A DNA stretch of 13,948 nt from JBKHXU01 sp046565865 (GTDB lineage: Bacteria > Pseudomonadota > Gammaproteobacteria > Acidiferrobacterales > Sulfurifustaceae), in the NCBI GenBank assembly GCA_046565865.1, contig JBKHXU010000061.1, positions 1-13,948 of the forward strand. Direction: 5' to 3'. Position numbers and translations under genes: made by a program. How positions within the stretch are numbered: position 1 is the first letter of the stretch; each line of letters opens with the position of its first letter. Under the pieces are notes generated by a model, which searched no databases, was not told the DNA's origin, and worked only from the letters and a program-made list of their open reading frames with translations. Positions 13,361-13,948 of the stretch are shown here, piece after piece.

Positions 13361-13948
13361 GTGACCCCTCCACCGGTGATCGCGGTCACGCCCGGTGAGC
13401 CCGCCGGTGTCGGCCCCGAACTGTGCCTGCGGCTCGCGAACCAACCGCGCGACTTCGCGTTGGTGTTGATCGCCGATCCGGCGCTGCTCGCCGAACGCGC
13501 GCAAGCGCTTAAGCTTTCCGTCACCCCCGCCGAATGGACCGGGCGCGCTGCCGCCGGCACCGGGCTATACATCGTGCCCGTGCGCATGGCCCAACCCGCG
13601 CGCGCCGGCGCGCTCGATCCCCGCAACGCGCCCTACGTCATCGCGACGCTCGCGCGCGCGGTCGACGGCTGCGCCGGCGGCGAGTTCGATGCGCTGGTCA
13701 CTGCACCGGTACACAAAGGCGTGATCAACGATGCCGGCATCCCCTTTACCGGGCATACCGAGTTTCTTGCCGAGCGCTGCCACTGCGACACCGTGATGAT
13801 GCTCGCCGCCGGCGATTTGCGCGTGGCGCTCGCGACCACGCACCTGCCGCTGGCCGAGGTCAGCCGGCACATTACACGCGCGCGGCTGCGCCAGACGCTG
13901 ACCATCCTGCGGCGCGACCTTAAGGAAAAGTTCGGCATCGCCGATCCG
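13361..13948 (+). CDS. pdxA: 4-hydroxythreonine-4-phosphate dehydrogenase PdxA, partial (cut by right edge)
   Basis: The 196 codons present encode the first part of PdxA (about 330 residues in the family). PdxA is the NAD-dependent, metal-requiring enzyme that oxidises 4-phosphohydroxy-threonine in deoxyxylulose-dependent pyridoxal-phosphate synthesis. The start is GTG at 13361, 9 nt after the surA stop. It reads MTPPPVIAVTPGEPAGVGPEL, the characteristic N-terminus. FDALVTAPVHKGVIND (109-124) and IPFTGHTEFLAERC (127-140) carry the substrate-binding His/Thr pair and the metal-ligand His132. ATTHLPLAEV (158-167) is a further family motif. The frame is still open at 13948. It is surely cotranscribed with lptD-surA; ksgA and apaH would be expected downstream in many relatives but lie outside the window. 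Confidence 0.95.
   Translation, partial: MTPPPVIAVTPGEPAGVGPELCLRLANQPRDFALVLIADPALLAERAQALKLSVTPAEWTGRAAAGTGLYIVPVRMAQPARAGALDPRNAPYVIATLARAVDGCAGGEFDALVTAPVHKGVINDAGIPFTGHTEFLAERCHCDTVMMLAAGDLRVALATTHLPLAEVSRHITRARLRQTLTILRRDLKEKFGIADP

Noticed and set aside
1..13948. CRISPR arrays, tRNAs, rRNAs, insertion sequences, integrase or defence genes
   Set aside because: Looked for by eye and not found; no regularly spaced repeats or recognisable mobile-element proteins.

Overview
The window is GC-rich chromosomal DNA. Its gene content and order suggest a free-living, non-enteric gammaproteobacterium. The strongest evidence is the right end: lptD, surA and pdxA run rightward, diverging from a leftward amgK-murU pair, an arrangement I recall from Pseudomonas and relatives. 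A class II ribonucleotide reductase split into two genes (nrdJa and nrdJb) points the same way. I see no CRISPR array, tRNA, rRNA, insertion sequence or integrase.

Layout. 1-1237 (minus): the N-terminal part of a secreted parallel beta-helix lipoprotein, cut by the left edge. 1594-2436 (plus): a periplasmic PhnD-type binding protein with no transporter partners nearby. 2495-2905 (minus): a small four-helix membrane protein, convergent with the previous gene across a perfect hairpin. 3142-4074 (plus): a PfkB/adenosine-kinase-like sugar or nucleoside kinase. 4248-7064 (plus): nrdJa and nrdJb, preceded by a near-consensus NrdR box. 7065-7918: a region without conventional genes. It holds a 17-bp hairpin, a promoter-to-terminator unit of about 300 nt, a 16-residue Lys/Ala microprotein ORF, a foldable RNA segment and a strong terminator. 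7919-9606 (minus): amgK-murU. 9767-13948 (plus): lptD, surA and the 5' part of pdxA, cut by the right edge.

How the genes work together. NrdJa and NrdJb should jointly make one adenosylcobalamin-dependent, oxygen-independent reductase. NrdJb supplies the TSCPD region, the zinc-ribbon cysteines and probably the C-terminal shuttle cysteines. AmgK and MurU recycle cell-wall MurNAc to UDP-MurNAc, bypassing de novo MurA/MurB synthesis. LptD inserts LPS into the outer membrane, and SurA is the periplasmic chaperone that folds outer-membrane barrels including LptD. PdxA is the vitamin B6 enzyme commonly encoded behind surA. The right half is therefore an envelope-biogenesis locus.

The part that standard annotation explains least is 7065-7918, where the small basic peptide and the RNA structures lie. 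I found no multi-gene system that looks like an undescribed defence or mobile system; the most unusual content is this small RNA/microprotein region.
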